Counted from the first letter of the stretch, positions 9,252 through 18,490 are shown. The stretch: DNA of 35,944 nt from CAUZRD01 sp963582255 (GCA_963582255.1 CAUZRD010000002.1:1-35944), one strand, 5' to 3'. Made by a program: numbers and translations. Notes: generated by a model from the sequence alone, not told the origin.

Positions 9252-9632
9252 ATGTTTGATCTTGGTTGGTCAGAACTGCTTTTGATCGCTGTAGTCGCGA
9301 TCGTTGTGGTCGGGCCCCACGATTTACCGCGAATGACGCGCACAGTGGGTCAATATGTGATCAAGATTCGCCGTATTGTTCAAGATCTGCAAAATCAGTT
9401 TAACGATGAGTTGGATAAGGCAAACTTGGACGAAGTGACTAAGGATATTGGCGAGTTGCGAAATCTCAATCCGGCGCGAAAATTCAGGAAAGAACTCACT
9501 AAGCCATTCAGATTTGCTGCCGATGAGCTGACAGGAAAAGTCAATAAAATTAACCAAGAAGGCGAGGCAGAGGACGAAAAAGCTGAGAACATTGCAGTTA
9601 GATTGAATGAGGAGAAACCTGATGGCTTTTAA
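9252..9632 (+). CDS. tatB: Twin-arginine translocase subunit TatB
   Basis: 126 residues. It begins MFDLGWSELLLIAVVAIVVVGPHDLPRM: the acidic residue in the membrane helix and the GP.DLP hinge are TatB rather than TatA features. A long charged amphipathic/helical region follows. TatB forms the substrate receptor with TatC in the inner membrane. Its last codons overlap a possible 58-codon reading frame (9622-9798) that fills the gap to tatC. Confidence 0.95.
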   Translation: MFDLGWSELLLIAVVAIVVVGPHDLPRMTRTVGQYVIKIRRIVQDLQNQFNDELDKANLDEVTKDIGELRNLNPARKFRKELTKPFRFAADELTGKVNKINQEGEAEDEKAENIAVRLNEEKPDGF

Positions 9633-9798
9633 TCTCTGTGCGAGCTATCGGTACTGCGGGGCCACGTGTGAAATGCCATGGAAAGGGCGTAATTTTAATA
9701 GGTCGAAGGCGCTAATCTCTTGGGTGTTGAGCAATCACGAGCCATGGCCGAGTCGTAAGTTTCGCATTCAGATGCTCAAACAGGCGATGTTGGCGTGA
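9622..9798 (+). CDS. Possible small protein between tatB and tatC (unrecognised)
   Basis: 58 codons from ATG 9622 to TGA 9796-9798. AGGAG lies about eight bases before the ATG (9609-9613), the first 11 bases overlap tatB, and the stop overlaps the tatC start in a GTGA arrangement, so it would be coupled to both neighbours. The predicted peptide is basic with three Cys in the first third and three Trp; I see no membrane helix and no family. The start and stop overlaps suggest translation, but a chance open frame of this size is quite possible. Confidence 0.3.
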   Translation: MAFNLCASYRYCGATCEMPWKGRNFNRSKALISWVLSNHEPWPSRKFRIQMLKQAMLA

Positions 9799-10592
9799 GC
9801 CAGGAAGATATTGAATCAACTCGCGCGCCGTTGGTAACCCATTTAATCGAACTGAGGTCTCGTTTGATCCGGACACTTGCGGTGCTGGGCGTTGCCTTTG
9901 TAATATGCTTTTTATTCGCCGGCGATATTTTCAATATTCTACTGGGTCCCTATGAGTACGCCGTTGGTGATAACTCAAAAGTTGAACTCATATATACTGC
10001 GCCGCAGGAATTTTTATTCACGCAGATAAAAGTTGGCTTATTTGGCGCTATTTTTATAGCCTTTCCAGTGATCGCTATTGAGCTCTACCGGTTTATTGCT
10101 CCGGGGCTCTACCGCGATGAGCGGCACGCGTTTCTGCCTTATCTGGCGGCGACCCCGATATTATTTCTTCTTGGCGCTACGCTGGTTTATTTTGTTATCA
10201 TGCCGCTTGCCATGGGTTTTTTTCTCAGCATGGAGCAATCGGGTAGCGAGGGGGTCGCGTCTATTCAGTTGGTTCCACGCGTTAGTGAGTATCTTGGACT
10301 GATCATGACGCTCATTTTAGCATTTGGAATATGTTTTCAGCTTCCCGTCATACTCACTCTTCTAGCGCGTATTGGTGTGGTCGATGCCGCCGGGCTGCGG
10401 GCCAAACGAAAATATGCGATAATTGGAGTTTTCGCTGTCGCAGCATTTTTAACGCCACCCGACCTCATCAGTCAGATTGGTCTCGCATTGCCAACACTCT
10501 TCCTTTACGAACTTGCCATATTTTCCGTACAGATTGTTGAACGTCGCCGTGCCAAAGAAGGGGTCGCTGACGAAGCTAGCAAGGGTGAATAG
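9795..10592 (+). CDS. tatC: Twin-arginine translocase subunit TatC
   Basis: 265 residues from GTG 9795. The N-terminal cytoplasmic segment THLIELRSRLIRT is the TatC signature around the signal-peptide-binding region, and six hydrophobic segments follow (AVLGVAFVICFLFAG; GLFGAIFIAFPVIAIELYRFIAPGL; LPYLAATPILFLLGATLVYFVIM; YLGLIMTLILAFGICFQLPVILTLLARIGVV; YAIIGVFAVAAFLTPPD; ALPTLFLYELAIF). TatC recognises the twin-arginine motif. The AFLTPPD segment near helix 5 is conserved in the family. It lies 162 bases after tatB, a wider gap than expected for this operon. Confidence 0.96.
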   Translation: MSQEDIESTRAPLVTHLIELRSRLIRTLAVLGVAFVICFLFAGDIFNILLGPYEYAVGDNSKVELIYTAPQEFLFTQIKVGLFGAIFIAFPVIAIELYRFIAPGLYRDERHAFLPYLAATPILFLLGATLVYFVIMPLAMGFFLSMEQSGSEGVASIQLVPRVSEYLGLIMTLILAFGICFQLPVILTLLARIGVVDAAGLRAKRKYAIIGVFAVAAFLTPPDLISQIGLALPTLFLYELAIFSVQIVERRRAKEGVADEASKGE

Positions 10593-10743
10593 CCTAATAA
10601 TTGGCGCGTTTGATATCTTCTCTTGCTGCTGGACGCGGGCCTGTCTTGGACCTATAGACCATCATGTTTATTGTATTCCTCGATTGTAAGGTCGCCATAA
10701 AATATTCTGCGACCGAAAAGTTGCTACACAAAGATTTACCGAT

Positions 10744-12150
10744 ATGCACGACATCCGCTGGATCCGCGAAAACCCGACGTTGTTTGATGAGGCGCTGAAA
10801 AAACGTGGTGCTAAGGAACAAAGCTGCAAGTTGCTTGTGCTCGATGAGCGTCGCCGTGCTGTATTAACTGCCCTTCAGGATCTGCAGTCGCGACGTAACG
10901 ATGTGTCTAAAAAGATTGGCCAAGCTAAAGCCTCGGGAGATGAGGAGCTTGCGCAAACGCTAATTGATGAAGTTGCCGGACTGAGAGATAAAGTTCAGAA
11001 GGGTGAAGATGATGTGCGAAGTTTGCATCGTGAGCTTGAAAAATTGCTTGCTAGGATAGCAAATCTTCCTGCCGAAGATGTGCCGGTTGGAGTGGATGAA
11101 GCTTATAATATCGAGCGAAAGGATCACCGCTTCGGAAAGCAGCGTCTATTCAACTTTAAACCAAAACAGCATTTTGAGTTGGGTGAAGCCGGACGCTTGA
11201 TGGATTTTGAAGCAGCTGCCAAATTATCCGGTGCGCGCTTTGTGGTTCTCCGCGGTGCGATGGCTCGGCTCGAGCGCGCGATCGCGCAGTTTATGCTCAA
11301 TCTGCAAATCGGTAAAAACGGCTACACTGAAATAAGTCCTCCTCTTATGGTTCGAGATGATGTGATGACTGGCACCGGTCAATTGCCAAAATTTGAGGAA
11401 GATTTGTTTGCTGCCTATACTATGCCAAATCTCCATGGCATGGTTGGTAGCGTGATCTCGGCTAGTTCGACTGATTTGGGGGCAGGCGGTACTGTGCAAG
11501 GCGAAGTCGCCGGTGATCGGCATTGGTTGATCCCGACCGCCGAGGTTCCGCTCACAAATCTAGTGCGTGAGAGTATTCTTGATCAAGATCAGCTGCCGAT
11601 GCGGCTGGTCGCCCTCACTCCATGTTTTCGCGCCGAAGCCGGTGCAGCTGGACGTGATACCAGAGGAATGATCAGGCAGCACCAGTTCTCAAAGGTCGAA
11701 CTGGTGTCGATTGTCACGCCCGACCAGTCAGCTAATGAGCATGAGCGGATGTTGAGTTGTGCTGAAGATGTCCTCAAGTCCCTCGATCTTCCATTTCGAG
11801 TGATGACGCTTTCAACTGGAGATATGGGTTTTTCTGCCACCAAGACCTACGACATTGAAGTTTGGCTGCCAGGGCAGAATGCCTACCGAGAGATTTCCAG
11901 TTGTTCCAATTGCGGTGCATTCCAGGCCCGGCGCATGAATGCCCGTTACCGCCCGACTAGTGAAAAACAGGTTCGCCACGTCCATACGCTCAATGGTTCT
12001 GGCCTCGCGGTCGGGCGTACATTGGTTGCCGTGTTGGAAAACTATCAGAACGCGGATGGCTCTGTGGTAATCCCGTCGGCTCTTCTGCCCTATATGGATA
12101 ATATCACCAAAATCGATTCTATTGATGCGCGGGAAGGTGTTGCGTTATGA
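10744..12150 (+). CDS. serS: Seryl-tRNA synthetase with an apparent internal insertion
   Basis: 468 residues from ATG 10744, longer than the usual 420-430. Residues about 30-105 form the long coiled-coil tRNA-binding arm. Class II motif 2 is seen at 292-320 (TPCFRAEAGAAGRDTRGMIR) and motif 3 at 418-435 (GSGLAVGRTLVAVLENYQ). In most SerRS the segment LPKFEEDLF is followed within about ten residues by WLIPTAEVPLTN; here about 35 residues, rich in Gly/Ser/Ala, separate them (223-258, DNA about 11410-11517). The frame is intact and the core motifs are normal, so the enzyme is probably functional. The stop overlaps the surE start (ATGA). Confidence 0.95.
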   Translation: MHDIRWIRENPTLFDEALKKRGAKEQSCKLLVLDERRRAVLTALQDLQSRRNDVSKKIGQAKASGDEELAQTLIDEVAGLRDKVQKGEDDVRSLHRELEKLLARIANLPAEDVPVGVDEAYNIERKDHRFGKQRLFNFKPKQHFELGEAGRLMDFEAAAKLSGARFVVLRGAMARLERAIAQFMLNLQIGKNGYTEISPPLMVRDDVMTGTGQLPKFEEDLFAAYTMPNLHGMVGSVISASSTDLGAGGTVQGEVAGDRHWLIPTAEVPLTNLVRESILDQDQLPMRLVALTPCFRAEAGAAGRDTRGMIRQHQFSKVELVSIVTPDQSANEHERMLSCAEDVLKSLDLPFRVMTLSTGDMGFSATKTYDIEVWLPGQNAYREISSCSNCGAFQARRMNARYRPTSEKQVRHVHTLNGSGLAVGRTLVAVLENYQNADGSVVIPSALLPYMDNITKIDSIDAREGVAL

Positions 12151-12938
12151 AAATAGGACGGATTCTCGTTACTAATGATGATGGAATTAATGCACCAGGG
12201 CTTGATATTCTCGAAGAGGTTGCTCATTCCTTGTCCGACGATGTTTGGGTTGTGGCGCCGGAAAGCGAGCAAAGCGGCACATCTCATTCACTTACTTTGT
12301 CTGAGCCTTTGAGGTCTCGAAAGATTTCTAACCAGCGTTTTGCGGTGCGTGGAACCCCAACTGATTGCGTGATGATGGGAGTGTGCCTGCTTGTTGAAGG
12401 TAGCCGGCCAGATCTTGTCCTCTCCGGCATCAATCGCGGGCAGAATCTCGCTGACGACGTTGGTTATTCCGGCACGGTCGCAGGCGCTATGGAAGGTACG
12501 GCACGTGGGATAACCTCAATTGCTCTTAGTCAAGCGTTCAATATTCATAATCCGGGAAAACCTGCATTTGATACCGCTCGCAACAATGCCCGTTGGGTCA
12601 TAATTAATTTGCTTTTGGCTAGCCCGCATCCACACGGGGTATTCTTTAACGTGAATTTTCCAGACTTGCCAGATCGAGAAGATCTTGAGATTGAGGTCAC
12701 CAAACAGGGGAGGCGTGATCAATCAGCTAATATCATTGAAGAGCGCAAGGATCCGCGCGGCATCAATTATTATTGGCTTGGCTTTCGCCGTGAAAAGCAA
12801 GAAGCGCCTGTTGGCTCTGATTTACGCTCAGTATTTGATGGTAAAATATCGGTAACACCTCTTCATCTCGATTACACTCATGAGGCGAGCCGGCACGACT
12901 TGGCAGCATCTCTCACAAAGACCCAGCGCAGCAGATAA
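12147..12938 (+). CDS. surE: 5'/3'-nucleotidase SurE
   Basis: 263 residues from ATG 12147, overlapping the serS stop. The N-terminal metal-binding motif ILVTNDDGINAPG supplies the paired Asp, with the later SGINRGQNLADDVGYSGTVAGAMEG supplying the other ligands and substrate loop; the PTDCV segment is also typical. The family dephosphorylates nucleoside monophosphates in the cytosol. surE is usually followed by pcm and nlpD; here pcm is reduced to a fragment immediately downstream. Confidence 0.95.
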   Translation: MKIGRILVTNDDGINAPGLDILEEVAHSLSDDVWVVAPESEQSGTSHSLTLSEPLRSRKISNQRFAVRGTPTDCVMMGVCLLVEGSRPDLVLSGINRGQNLADDVGYSGTVAGAMEGTARGITSIALSQAFNIHNPGKPAFDTARNNARWVIINLLLASPHPHGVFFNVNFPDLPDREDLEIEVTKQGRRDQSANIIEERKDPRGINYYWLGFRREKQEAPVGSDLRSVFDGKISVTPLHLDYTHEASRHDLAASLTKTQRSR

Positions 12939-12949
12939 TCACTACAAGT

Positions 12950-13102
12950 GATAACGTCAAGATCGATGGTGAAGGTAGCTCCGACGTCCGTCCACTCGAG
13001 CTGATGATGTATCTTCGTAACGCCGGAATTCACGATACCCATGTTCTGGTGGTGCTAGAGCGTGTTCCGCGCAAACTGTTTGTTCAGGACACTCCTGTTT
13101 AG
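12950..13102 (+). pseudogene. pcm: Remnant of protein-L-isoaspartate O-methyltransferase
   Basis: In the frame starting at 12950, the DNA encodes about 50 codons that resemble the N-terminus of Pcm (RPLELMMYLRNAGIHD, then LERVPRKLFV), ending at TAG 13100-13102. There is no ATG, GTG or TTG in frame between an upstream TGA (12881-12883) and the homologous part, and the methyltransferase domain of about 160 further residues is absent. Position between surE and nlpD is exactly where pcm normally lies. It is a decayed remnant, not a small working gene. Confidence 0.75.
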
Positions 13103-13206
13103 CCAAAGATCAACGGATTGCTATATTAGTAAGATTTTTTTATCTCAGAAACACGTTGTTAACCGCAATTGAGGTCTACTGCGTTCAGGTAGCGAAGGTA
13201 TGAATC

Positions 13207-14358
13207 ATGCGTAACTCTATTGCTTCCGCCAAAATCCGATCTGTAAATATAGGACCCTTGGCGGTATCTTTCATTTTAGCCGGATTTCTTGCCGGGTGCT
13301 CGACTGATGTTCAGCGCTTCGGCCATACGGGAAGTTTAGGCTCAACTGCTGCGGAGATCGCAGCGCCTGTAGTAGAGGTTGAGCGCGCGTTGTTGGGAGT
13401 GGCAGGACTTGCAGAGGAACCTGCTGGGGTAAATGAAGGCTCGGCCTATATGGGGGCCTCGTTAGCAGAGGCATCTGTCACGCCGGGAGCAGGCCGATTG
13501 GTTGAGGTGGAGCCTGGTGACACTGCATTTTCGATTGCGCGACGCAACGGAGTCTCAGTCGCCGTGCTGGTGGAAGCTAATGATTTGTCAGCCCCTTATG
13601 CAATCCTTATTGGTCAGAAAATAATAATACCGGGTGAGGAATTGGCTAGAACACCTGTGAGCGCACCAAAGAGTGTTCCCGCGCGAGGTGGAACCGCACA
13701 CACCGTCTCAACTGGTGATACATTGTTTAATATATCACAGCGCTATGGCATTGATGTCAAAAACCTCTCCGAGACCAATAATCTCGACGTTAGCGGTACT
13801 ATTAGGATTGGTCAGATTCTACGCTTGCCTGGAGATAGAACCCAGAGTGCTACCGGTGGACCATTGAATAGAGTGCTGAAATCACGTGTGGTTGAGGAAA
13901 GCGAAGCTGTAAGTAAGCGGCAAGTTGCGGCACTAACGCCGCCGGTTGAGGCGCTGGCAACGCCGGTTGAGATCACACAAAGTAAATTCCGCTGGCCGGC
14001 GAAAGGTCGCGTTGTGTCTCCCTATGGTGAGGCTGATAATGGCCAGCAAAATGACGGCATTAATATCTCCGTTCCTGAAGGTACGTCGGTGAAGGCCGCT
14101 GAGGGCGGGGTTGTAGCCTATGCCGGCAGCGAGCTGAAACGTTATGGGAATCTGGTGTTGATCAAGCATGACAACGATTTTGTTACGGCCTATGCCCACA
14201 ATAGCGCACTGCTTGTAACCCGTGGCGACAATGTCATGCGTGGACAGGTTATAGCCAAGGCTGGACAAAGTGGTTCTGTCAAAAAGCCTCAGATCCATTT
14301 TGAGGTGCGCCAAGGCTCAAAAGCTGTTGATCCGATGCCTTTTCTTGAAGGGGCCTGA
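13207..14358 (+). CDS. nlpD: NlpD-type lipoprotein with two LysM repeats and a degenerate LytM domain
   Basis: 383 residues. The hydrophobic signal ends in the lipobox LAGC with Cys31 as the lipidated residue. Two LysM modules bind peptidoglycan: VEVEPGDTAFSIARRNGVS...GQKIIIPG and HTVSTGDTLFNISQRYGID...GQILRLPG. The C-terminal M23/LytM fold starts at FRWPAKGRVVSPYG. The first zinc ligand motif, normally H-x-G-x-D, reads NDGINI here, so the His is missing, while YAH and IHFEVR remain. This is the pattern of non-enzymatic amidase activators such as NlpD. It likely acts at the cell envelope during division. Convergent with the DUF815 ATPase. Confidence 0.88.
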   Translation: MRNSIASAKIRSVNIGPLAVSFILAGFLAGCSTDVQRFGHTGSLGSTAAEIAAPVVEVERALLGVAGLAEEPAGVNEGSAYMGASLAEASVTPGAGRLVEVEPGDTAFSIARRNGVSVAVLVEANDLSAPYAILIGQKIIIPGEELARTPVSAPKSVPARGGTAHTVSTGDTLFNISQRYGIDVKNLSETNNLDVSGTIRIGQILRLPGDRTQSATGGPLNRVLKSRVVEESEAVSKRQVAALTPPVEALATPVEITQSKFRWPAKGRVVSPYGEADNGQQNDGINISVPEGTSVKAAEGGVVAYAGSELKRYGNLVLIKHDNDFVTAYAHNSALLVTRGDNVMRGQVIAKAGQSGSVKKPQIHFEVRQGSKAVDPMPFLEGA

Positions 14359-14442
14359 CTCAGGCGTTAGCTTTGTTAGTCTATATAAGCATTTTATTTG
14401 ACTAGGAATTTACTGGTTGCGGGCGGGTTACCTGCGGTGCTT

Positions 14443-14457
14443 AGTGCGGCCTGCACT
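14443..14457. terminator. Weak hairpin between convergent genes
   Basis: A 5-bp stem AGTGC/GCACT with a 5-base loop lies between the stop of the NlpD-type gene and the stop of the convergent ATPase. There is only a short T run on either strand, so a bidirectional terminator role is a guess from position. Confidence 0.2.
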
Positions 14458-14484
14458 ATTTCTGTCGACAGGTGTTTGGCTGCC

Positions 14485-15354
14485 TTATGCCAAGGGTACG
14501 CTTAACCGGCCGGCAAGATCTTGAATGAACTGCCAGGCAACACGCCCCGAGCGCGCACCGCGTGTGGTTGCCCATTCAAGGGCGTCACCTCGCAATGTTT
14601 CCTCATCTACTTTTAGCGCGTAGTGATAGACATATGTGCGCACCATCTCTAGATAATCTGCCTGTGAACAATTGTGAAAGCCAATCCACAATCCAAACCG
14701 ATCGGATAGAGAAACTTTTTCTTCTACCGCCTCAGACGGATTGATCGCGGTTGAGCGTTCGTTTTCCATCATGTCACGTGGCATCAGATGTCGCCGGTTC
14801 GACGTTGCGTAAAAGACAACATTTCCTGGCCTCCCTTCGATCCCACCCTCCAGAACTGCCTTCAGAGATTTGTATGTCGCATCTCCTCCGTCGAAAGAAA
14901 GATCATCGCAAAATACGATAAATTGGAGTTTCGGAGCTTCCCGAGTAAGCCCCATTAGATAGGGTAGGGAATCGATATCTTCGCGGTGAATCTCAATCAG
15001 CTTGAGCGTAGTACCAGATTGGATTGAGGCTTCATGATGTACAGCCTTGACAAGAGAACTCTTACCCATACCGCGCGATCCCCATAGCAGGGCGTTGTTG
15101 GCCGGTAGGCCTTTTGCAAATCGAATCGTATTTTCCAGTAGAAGATCTCGGTTGCGTTCGATACCACGTAAAAGTGATATTTCAAGGCGGTTGACCTGTG
15201 TCACCGGGGTTATCGTGACGGGGTCGGTATTCCATACGAATGCTTCCGCCTCAGACCAGTCGGGCTTTAGCTGTGTCTGCGGCGCCAGCCTTCCCAAGGC
15301 GAATTTGATCTCGGCAATTTCGTTGATCAGTAGTTGTGCCAGTCGATCGTCCAC
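14485..15354 (-). CDS. DUF815-family AAA-type ATPase
   Basis: 289 residues from a GTG at 15352-15354, preceded by GAGGACGAAA. Walker A is GSRGMGKSS (92-100), the Walker B strand IVFCDDLSFD follows, and an ATSNRRHLMPRDM segment fits the sensor-1 region. ERSTAINPSEAVEEKVSLSDRFGLWIGF is a characteristic stretch of the family. The cellular function is not established. The position between the M23/LysM gene and yajC is conserved in alphaproteobacteria. It is divergent from yajC with about 220 bases between them. Confidence 0.9.
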   Translation of the reverse strand: MDDRLAQLLINEIAEIKFALGRLAPQTQLKPDWSEAEAFVWNTDPVTITPVTQVNRLEISLLRGIERNRDLLLENTIRFAKGLPANNALLWGSRGMGKSSLVKAVHHEASIQSGTTLKLIEIHREDIDSLPYLMGLTREAPKLQFIVFCDDLSFDGGDATYKSLKAVLEGGIEGRPGNVVFYATSNRRHLMPRDMMENERSTAINPSEAVEEKVSLSDRFGLWIGFHNCSQADYLEMVRTYVYHYALKVDEETLRGDALEWATTRGARSGRVAWQFIQDLAGRLSVPLA

Positions 15355-15578
15355 TTTCGTCCTCGATTCTAGTTCAATTGTAAATTAGTAGTATACTCGT
15401 CAATTGCCTATAGCATGATCATAATTAGCCGGAGCAGGCGCTCTCGCCAAGGTCTAGATGGTAGTTATGTTTACGCACTTGCATTAGCTGTCTTCGATCG
15501 TATAGTCGCTGCACATTGCAAGCGCTGGCGCACAATGCTACCGGCTAGTGTGTACTATGTATTCATACGGAGCTTTCT

Positions 15579-15914
15579 ATGATTATAACCCCAGCCTATG
15601 CTCAGGTCCCCGGTGGCGGTGGCGATATGTTCGTCCAGCTACTGCCTTTTCTTTTGATTTTCGTGATCATCTATTTTCTGATCCTTCGGCCCCAGCAAAG
15701 ACGGGTGAAAGCACACCGGGAAATGGTCTCGACCATTCGGCGCGGTGATACGATTGTGACGGCTGGTGGTCTGATCGGCAAGGTATCGAAAGTTACTGAC
15801 GAAACTGAGATTCAAATTGAGCTTTCTGAAGGTGTTCGAGTGCGCGTGGTGCGTTCGACCATCCAGGAGGTGCGGGTTAAAGGTGAGCCGGCGGCTTCTA
15901 AAGAAGTTGAATAG
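15579..15914 (+). CDS. yajC: Sec translocase accessory subunit YajC
   Basis: 111 residues. One N-terminal membrane helix (LLPFLLIFVIIYFLIL) followed by RPQQRRVKAHREMVSTIRRGDTIVTAGGLIGKV, the YajC signature. It associates with SecDF at the inner membrane. ATG 15579 follows GGAG. It lies 30 bases ahead of secD and is probably the first gene of a yajC-secD-secF operon. Confidence 0.96.
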   Translation: MIITPAYAQVPGGGGDMFVQLLPFLLIFVIIYFLILRPQQRRVKAHREMVSTIRRGDTIVTAGGLIGKVSKVTDETEIQIELSEGVRVRVVRSTIQEVRVKGEPAASKEVE

Positions 15915-15944
15915 AATCGTTGTGAATTAGTTTAGATTGGCTCC

Positions 15945-17537
15945 ATGCTGCATTTCGCCAACTGGAAGATTGCAACGGTTCTTGCGGTATCTCTCGCTGG
16001 ATTGCTGTTCGCAATGCCAAATATGTTTTCATCCGAGATGCGTGCGCGCTTCCCGTCTTTGTTGCCTAATCAGGCTGTGAACCTAGGATTGGATCTGCGC
16101 GGTGGTTCGCACCTGCTCTTAGAGGTTGAAACCGGTGTCGTGATCAAAGAGCGGCTTGAAGCTGTGATTGATGATGTGCGCTCAAATTTACGCGAACAGC
16201 GTATTCGCTACACGGGGCTGCGTGCGGATAAGCAGGCGGTTATGGTCCGAATTACCGATCCGGAGCGCTTGGACGAAGCCATCGCGCTGTTGGAAGATCT
16301 TGCCGCGCCAGTTACCAACGGTGTCCTCGGCAGTGTGGCAACAGTAGATCTTGTGATCGAAGTGCTAGACGAAAATCTGATTTCTATCGCTTTGACTGAA
16401 TCGGCGATTGAACAGCGAATTTTATCTGCTGTAGATCAGTCAATTGAGATTGTTCGCCGTCGCATTGATGAACTTGGCACCACAGAGCCTACGATTCAGC
16501 GTCAGGGTAGCGAACGTATTTTAATTCAGGTGCCAGGATTTGATGATCCTGCACGATTGAAGACGCTGCTTGGCCAGACAGCAAAGATGAGTTTTCGATT
16601 GGTTGATGTCACAGCTCGAACCGAAGCACCGCCGGCCGGTACTGATGTGATCTATGATGAGTCAAATCCTCCGCGTGCCTATGTGCTGCGTCGGCGGGTT
16701 GTTGTTTCCGGGGAGAACTTGGTAGATGCACAACCAGGATTTGAGCAACAAACCAACGAGCCGATTGTAACCTTCCGTTTCGATGCCACAGGGGCACGTC
16801 GGTTCGGTCAGGTAACACAGGAAAATGTAGGTCGTCCTTTTGCCATCGTTCTTGACAATAAAGTGATATCAGCACCTGTGATCCGAGAAGCAATTCTCGG
16901 GGGTACTGGGCAAATCTCCGGTGGCTTTTCGGTTGAAGAGGCTAACGATCTTGCAATTTTACTACGCGCGGGTGCGTTGCCCGCACCATTAATAATCTTG
17001 GAAGAACGTACAGTTGGCCCAGGTCTTGGTGCTGATTCAATTGCCGCTGGCGAAATGGCAGCCATAATTGGCCTTCTTATCGTGATTGGATTCATGATTG
17101 TGAGTTACGGCCTGTTCGGTGTCTTTTCCGATATTGCGTTGATGATAAATATTGGCTTAATTCTAGGTATTTTGTCATTGTTGCAGGCAACCTTGACCTT
17201 GCCGGGAATTGCCGGAATTGTTCTAACCATCGGTATGGCAGTTGATGCCAATGTGCTCATTTATGAGCGTATTCGGGAGGAAGTGCGTCAGGGTAAGTCA
17301 CCCATATCGGCAATCGAAGCTGGCTATAAACGGGCTCTTGGGACAATTTTGGATGCGAATATCACAACGTTTATCGCAGCTGTAATTCTGTTCCAGATGG
17401 GATCGGGCCCGGTGCGCGGATTTGCCGTAACGCTTGCTATCGGTATTGTCACTTCGGTCTTTACCGCATTTACGGTTACCCGATTAATGGTGTCGGTATG
17501 GATCCGCCGGCGTCGTCCGGGTGCCGTGCCGCTCTAG
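15945..17537 (+). CDS. secD: Protein translocase subunit SecD
   Basis: 530 residues. An N-terminal membrane helix precedes the large periplasmic domain that starts with LGLDLRGGSHLLLEVE. The C-terminal half has the five RND-type helices, with GMAVDANVLIYERIREE carrying the conserved Asp of helix 4 and the following Arg/Glu. SecD with SecF uses proton motive force to pull exported proteins on the periplasmic side. The stop lies eleven bases before the secF ATG. Confidence 0.97.
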   Translation: MLHFANWKIATVLAVSLAGLLFAMPNMFSSEMRARFPSLLPNQAVNLGLDLRGGSHLLLEVETGVVIKERLEAVIDDVRSNLREQRIRYTGLRADKQAVMVRITDPERLDEAIALLEDLAAPVTNGVLGSVATVDLVIEVLDENLISIALTESAIEQRILSAVDQSIEIVRRRIDELGTTEPTIQRQGSERILIQVPGFDDPARLKTLLGQTAKMSFRLVDVTARTEAPPAGTDVIYDESNPPRAYVLRRRVVVSGENLVDAQPGFEQQTNEPIVTFRFDATGARRFGQVTQENVGRPFAIVLDNKVISAPVIREAILGGTGQISGGFSVEEANDLAILLRAGALPAPLIILEERTVGPGLGADSIAAGEMAAIIGLLIVIGFMIVSYGLFGVFSDIALMINIGLILGILSLLQATLTLPGIAGIVLTIGMAVDANVLIYERIREEVRQGKSPISAIEAGYKRALGTILDANITTFIAAVILFQMGSGPVRGFAVTLAIGIVTSVFTAFTVTRLMVSVWIRRRRPGAVPL

Positions 17538-17548
17538 GAGCGTTTGTT

Positions 17549-18490
17549 ATGATGAAACCTCTTCAGCTGATCTCGCCCAACACCAAAATTCCGTTTTTGA
17601 CTTACCGCATGATTGCTTTCGTCGTATCTGGTGTTCTGATGGCCACCTCGATTGTTCTGGCGTTAGTCTTTGGCCTTAATTACGGCATCGATTTTCGTGG
17701 TGGTACGCTAATCGAGATTCAGGATAAAACAGGTCCGGCTGATATTGGGAAAATCCGTGATAAACTGAGCAACCTTGGTCTTGGTGACGTTCAGATCCAA
17801 GAATTCGGTGGGCCAAGAGATGTGTTGATCCGCATTTCACAGCAGCCCGGCGGCGATGAGGTGCAGCAACAGGTCATTACGCGCGTTAAGGAAGTGATAG
17901 GAGATACAGTAGTATATCGGCGCGTCGAAGTCGTCGGTCCCAAGGTATCTGCAGAACTTATTACTTCGGGTATCACGGCGGTAATAGCGGCAATTTTTGC
18001 CGTTCTTATCTATATCTGGTTTCGATTTGAATGGCAGTTCAGTATTGGCGCTGTCTCTGCACTGGTGCATGATGTAGTGATTACTATCGGGATGTTTTCT
18101 GCGTTGCAGCTTGAGTTTAACCTCTCGATTATCGCCGCGATTTTAACCATTGTTGGCTACTCGCTGAACGATACGGTGGTGGTATTTGATCGGGTGCGTG
18201 AGGAGTTGCGTCGTTATAAGACGATGGAGCTCTCAGCTCTCCTCAACCTTGCCATCAATCGTACCTTATCGCGTACCATTATGACGTCTGTAACCACGCT
18301 GCTTGCCCTTCTATCCCTCTACATATTTGGCGGGGAGGTAATCCGTGGCTTCACTTTTGCCATGATCTGGGGCGTAGTTATTGGAACTTATTCCTCGATC
18401 TTTATCGCATCGCCCATATTGCTTCTGTTAAAAGTGAAGCGTGACTGGTCAAGAACAGGTGCTTCTCCAGCCAACAATAGTGCGAGCTAG
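17549..18490 (+). CDS. secF: Protein translocase subunit SecF
   Basis: 313 residues from ATG 17549, preceded by TAGGAG eight bases upstream; the frame stays open into secD (to 17498), but that start would overlap secD by 40 bases. FGLNYGIDFRGGTLIEI is the periplasmic signature, and GYSLNDTVVVFDRVREELRRY carries the conserved Asp of helix 4. Six membrane segments. Works with SecD and YajC. Confidence 0.96.
   Translation: MMKPLQLISPNTKIPFLTYRMIAFVVSGVLMATSIVLALVFGLNYGIDFRGGTLIEIQDKTGPADIGKIRDKLSNLGLGDVQIQEFGGPRDVLIRISQQPGGDEVQQQVITRVKEVIGDTVVYRRVEVVGPKVSAELITSGITAVIAAIFAVLIYIWFRFEWQFSIGAVSALVHDVVITIGMFSALQLEFNLSIIAAILTIVGYSLNDTVVVFDRVREELRRYKTMELSALLNLAINRTLSRTIMTSVTTLLALLSLYIFGGEVIRGFTFAMIWGVVIGTYSSIFIASPILLLLKVKRDWSRTGASPANNSAS

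Noticed and set aside
12950..13102. Reading the pcm remnant as a second selenocysteine or readthrough case
   Set aside because: The stop is TAG, not TGA, and the sequence after it no longer resembles Pcm.
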